Of a stretch of DNA of 64,000 nt, positions 63,301 to 64,000 are shown one piece after another. Under the pieces are notes generated by a model. That model was not told where the DNA came from and did no database searches. It saw only the letters and a program-made list of their open reading frames with translations. The stretch lies in contig NZ_QGDU01000012.1 in NCBI RefSeq assembly GCF_003149045.1, forward strand, positions 32,976 through 96,975, in the 5' to 3' direction. The translations under genes were made by a program, and so were the position numbers. Source of the stretch: Fibrobacter sp. UWR4. Lineage in GTDB: Bacteria; Fibrobacterota; Fibrobacteria; Fibrobacterales; Fibrobacteraceae. Positions within the stretch are counted from its first letter, which is position 1, and the number at the start of each line of letters is the position of its first letter.

Positions 63301-63566
63301 TCCCAACCGAAACCGCGGGGAACCTTCTTGCCCTTCATGGTCCAGTAACGGGGAACGATATCCTTGATGGTACCAGCCAGCAAGTGACCATAGTGCGGAA
63401 GGCCAGTTGCAAACGGAGGGCCATCGTAGAAAGTATAGGGTGCAGTTTCCGGACGGCTGTCCAGAGACTTCTTAAAGCTATCATCCTTATCCCACAATCC
63501 GAGCACGCGCTCTTCGATCTGCGGGAAGGTTTCTTCCTTTTGTACTTCGCGGAATAACTTTGCCAT
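60372..63566 (-). CDS. ileS: Isoleucyl-tRNA synthetase
   Basis: A 1064-residue class I synthetase charging tRNA-Ile. HYGH (residues 58-61) is the HIGH motif; KMSKS at 609-613. The WTTTPWTLPSN editing-domain start and the WNLSRNRFWGTPIPVW segment are present. C-terminal anticodon domain with NWYVRRSRRRFW. Length and wording (PYTFYDGPPFATGLPHYGHL region) fit the eukaryote-like type 2 IleRS, a class known for low mupirocin sensitivity. GAGG lies upstream of the ATG. Confidence 0.96.
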   Translation of the reverse strand: MAKLFREVQKEETFPQIEERVLGLWDKDDSFKKSLDSRPETAPYTFYDGPPFATGLPHYGHLLAGTIKDIVPRYWTMKGKKVPRGFGWDCHGLPIESLVQNELGLAGVAEIQNLGVDKFNETCRSKVLKYTGEWRKTVRRMGRWVDFDKGYKTMDKNFMESVWWVFKQCFDKGLIYQGYRIQPYSPALATPLSNFETNQGYKDRQDPSLTLIFPLVSDDAKFAGSNILVWTTTPWTLPSNFAIAVKADAEYVCVEQDGKKFWVMGTRAGAYFKQPNIVDKCMGSDLAGLKYEALFHISDAYATAEELAKRYTIYVADFVSDEDGAGAVHIAPSFGEEDFQLGASLGLGLFDPLDTEGKFTDKVPMWKGLGAKEADKSIIAYLKEQGRVFKHETFVHSYPHCWRTGVPLLYRALKTWFLKIDGEVTNAEGVTKTLKEWMVENNQTVNWVPDHIKSGRFGKWIANARDWNLSRNRFWGTPIPVWIADDGEMIAVGSIKELADLTGETLEDLHKHFVDKIVIKKDGKEFKRTPEVFDCWFESGSMPYASRHYPFENKELVEKSFPADFIAEGLDQTRGWFYTLTVLSNALFQKPAFKNVIVNGIILAEDGSKMSKSKKNYPDPNELIERTGADAIRLFLINSAALKAEDLRFSEEGVKGIVKQVMLPLWNAVSFFVSNHNADAAKGQLNWNPGEVVKSENELDRWMLATLQDLAAKVEVEMKAYRLYNVVPAIIAAVDDLTNWYVRRSRRRFWKSENDGDKNAAYATMYKVLVDFSKILAPFLPLLAEEIYQILVREVDANAPVSVHLCEFPSADESLKDEALVQRIAMVRGMVEMGRAIRATNNVKNRMPIASMTVVPHGAVEKGVAETMKDLILEELNVREMKFLEDETVLVKLTAKPNFLGIKAKGPEYAKNMKVISAKLNSLSADEIKALQGGETIKFEFGEVGADGLMIQRIVPEGLAVDADSHFTVALDLNVTDDLRRACVARELVNRIQNRRKEQNYTITDKIEVTLFSESDMFKQAVAENEAYIAGETQATAIKWAASADGLEANDADGEAFAFTTVKA

Positions 63567-63765
63567 TGTTTACCTCGGGGCATACAGCCCCCTATTAAAT
63601 ACGAGGCGAAATTTAGCAAAAGGCGAACATCGTGACATTCACGCTTGCGTGAAATGGCATGATTGAGCCGTACTAAATGCAAGCGTAGCTTGCCAAATAG
63701 AAAAAACAAAAAGGGGGCAGCAGCCCCCTCGCTCCTAAAGCCCTTTAAAAACCCCGAAGCATCAC
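63567..63765. other. Spacer with palindromes and a terminator
   Basis: About 200 bases between ileS and the small gene. It contains two perfect palindromes, TTCACGC-TT-GCGTGAA (63638-63653) and GCAAGC-GTA-GCTTGC (63679-63693), plus the terminator at 63713-63728. No gene is seen. Confidence 0.6.
63713..63728 (-). terminator. Terminator of the small gene
   Basis: GGGGGC-AGCA-GCCCCC with a T5GT6 run on the minus strand. It lies 37 bases after the stop of the 39-residue frame. Confidence 0.8.
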
Positions 63766-63885
63766 TTAAAACAGCGTCGCCACAAAAGCCAATACATAGA
63801 GAGGCAAATCGTTGGGCCTATCGACGCAGGCTACAGCCGTACCACTGGCGTAGTGGCCCTTATAGACTCTGATTTCTGACGACAT
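63766..63885 (-). CDS. Small protein, 39 residues, unknown
   Basis: A short frame starting at 63885 (MSSEIRVYKGHYASGTAVA...) and ending LAFVATLF at a TAA at 63766. GGAGG lies five bases before the ATG, and a strong terminator follows 37 bases after the stop, which together argue for a real gene. A hydrophobic C-terminal stretch (LPLYVLAFVATLF) could touch the membrane. I recognise no family. Confidence 0.6.
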   Translation of the reverse strand: MSSEIRVYKGHYASGTAVACVDRPNDLPLYVLAFVATLF

Positions 63886-64000
63886 GAAACCTCCGTTTTT
63901 TACAAGGCGAATTTAAGTCGCCAAGTAAATTTGTTTAACTTGCCTAGAAATATACTCTAATGGGGTGAGAAATCCAAGTCGTTTTCTCGGCCGATTGTTC

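Noticed and set aside
60324..63557. A 1077-codon open frame antisense to ileS
   Set aside because: It lies wholly opposite a confident ileS gene. Its translation lacks recognisable domains and reflects codon bias of the true strand.
1..64000. tRNA or rRNA genes
   Set aside because: I looked in the larger spacers for cloverleaf arms and CCA ends and saw none; a covariance search would settle it.

Overview
The window looks like a chromosome segment of a Fibrobacter species (Fibrobacterota, e.g. gut or rumen). Two lipoproteins carry the FISUMP (Fibrobacter succinogenes major paralogous) domain. A 2310-residue SprA-type secretion translocon, a CE1 esterase of the plant-wall-degrading type and a futalosine-route menaquinone gene agree with this. 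Most genes are ordinary chromosomal ones. About 53.2-60.2 kb is AT-richer, defence-rich and accessory. This is judged by reading the sequence, with no database search.

Layout. 0-3 kb: end of an unknown gene, a FISUMP lipoprotein and a CE1 feruloyl/acetyl esterase. 3.2-6.9 kb: mqnC, batD, batE. 7-14 kb: sprA. 14.1-14.4 kb: a pair of 105-bp structured repeats behind a carboxyltransferase gene. 16-18 kb: a lone AIPR-domain protein. 18.3-26.2 kb: leucine-rich-repeat protein, two S41 protease lipoproteins, M23 peptidase, FKBP isomerase, glmS. 26.2-28.9 kb: a repeat-filled spacer, scpA with a long acidic tail, a membrane zinc peptidase. 29-34.2 kb: a TolC/HlyD/ABC-2 permease efflux operon without an ATPase. 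34.4-40.1 kb: a five-gene operon joining DUF4956, an HlyD protein, a TolC-like protein, a VTC polyphosphate polymerase and a lamin-tail lipoprotein. 40.3-42.5 kb: batA and batB, 33 kb from batD/batE. 42.6-52.3 kb: FISUMP lipoprotein, amino-acid ABC importer, GH13 glucosidase, hydrolase, FIST-GGDEF sensor, SDR, membrane protein. 52.4-60.2 kb: U32-like protein, YefM/ParE pair, a candidate attenuator RNA, a BcgI-like restriction-modification pair, a wHTH/nucleotidyltransferase pair, a truncated nuclease, an orphan AbiEi. 60.4-63.9 kb: ileS and a 39-residue small gene.

How the genes fit together. BatA/B/D/E should form one inner-membrane assembly although encoded at two loci. The DUF4956/HlyD/TolC-like/VTC/lamin-tail operon looks like an envelope-spanning machine built around a polyphosphate-type polymerase, and is my main candidate for an undescribed system. 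The second candidate is the RNA ahead of the restriction genes. It can form either a small hairpin or a long T-tailed terminator hairpin using the same bases, which would suit attenuation of the downstream nuclease-methylase. The 3' end of the specificity gene and its terminator recur 2.5 kb away beyond a toxin-antitoxin-like module, marking a recombination scar. Several families of short repeats fill intergenic spaces, including spacers inside operons.
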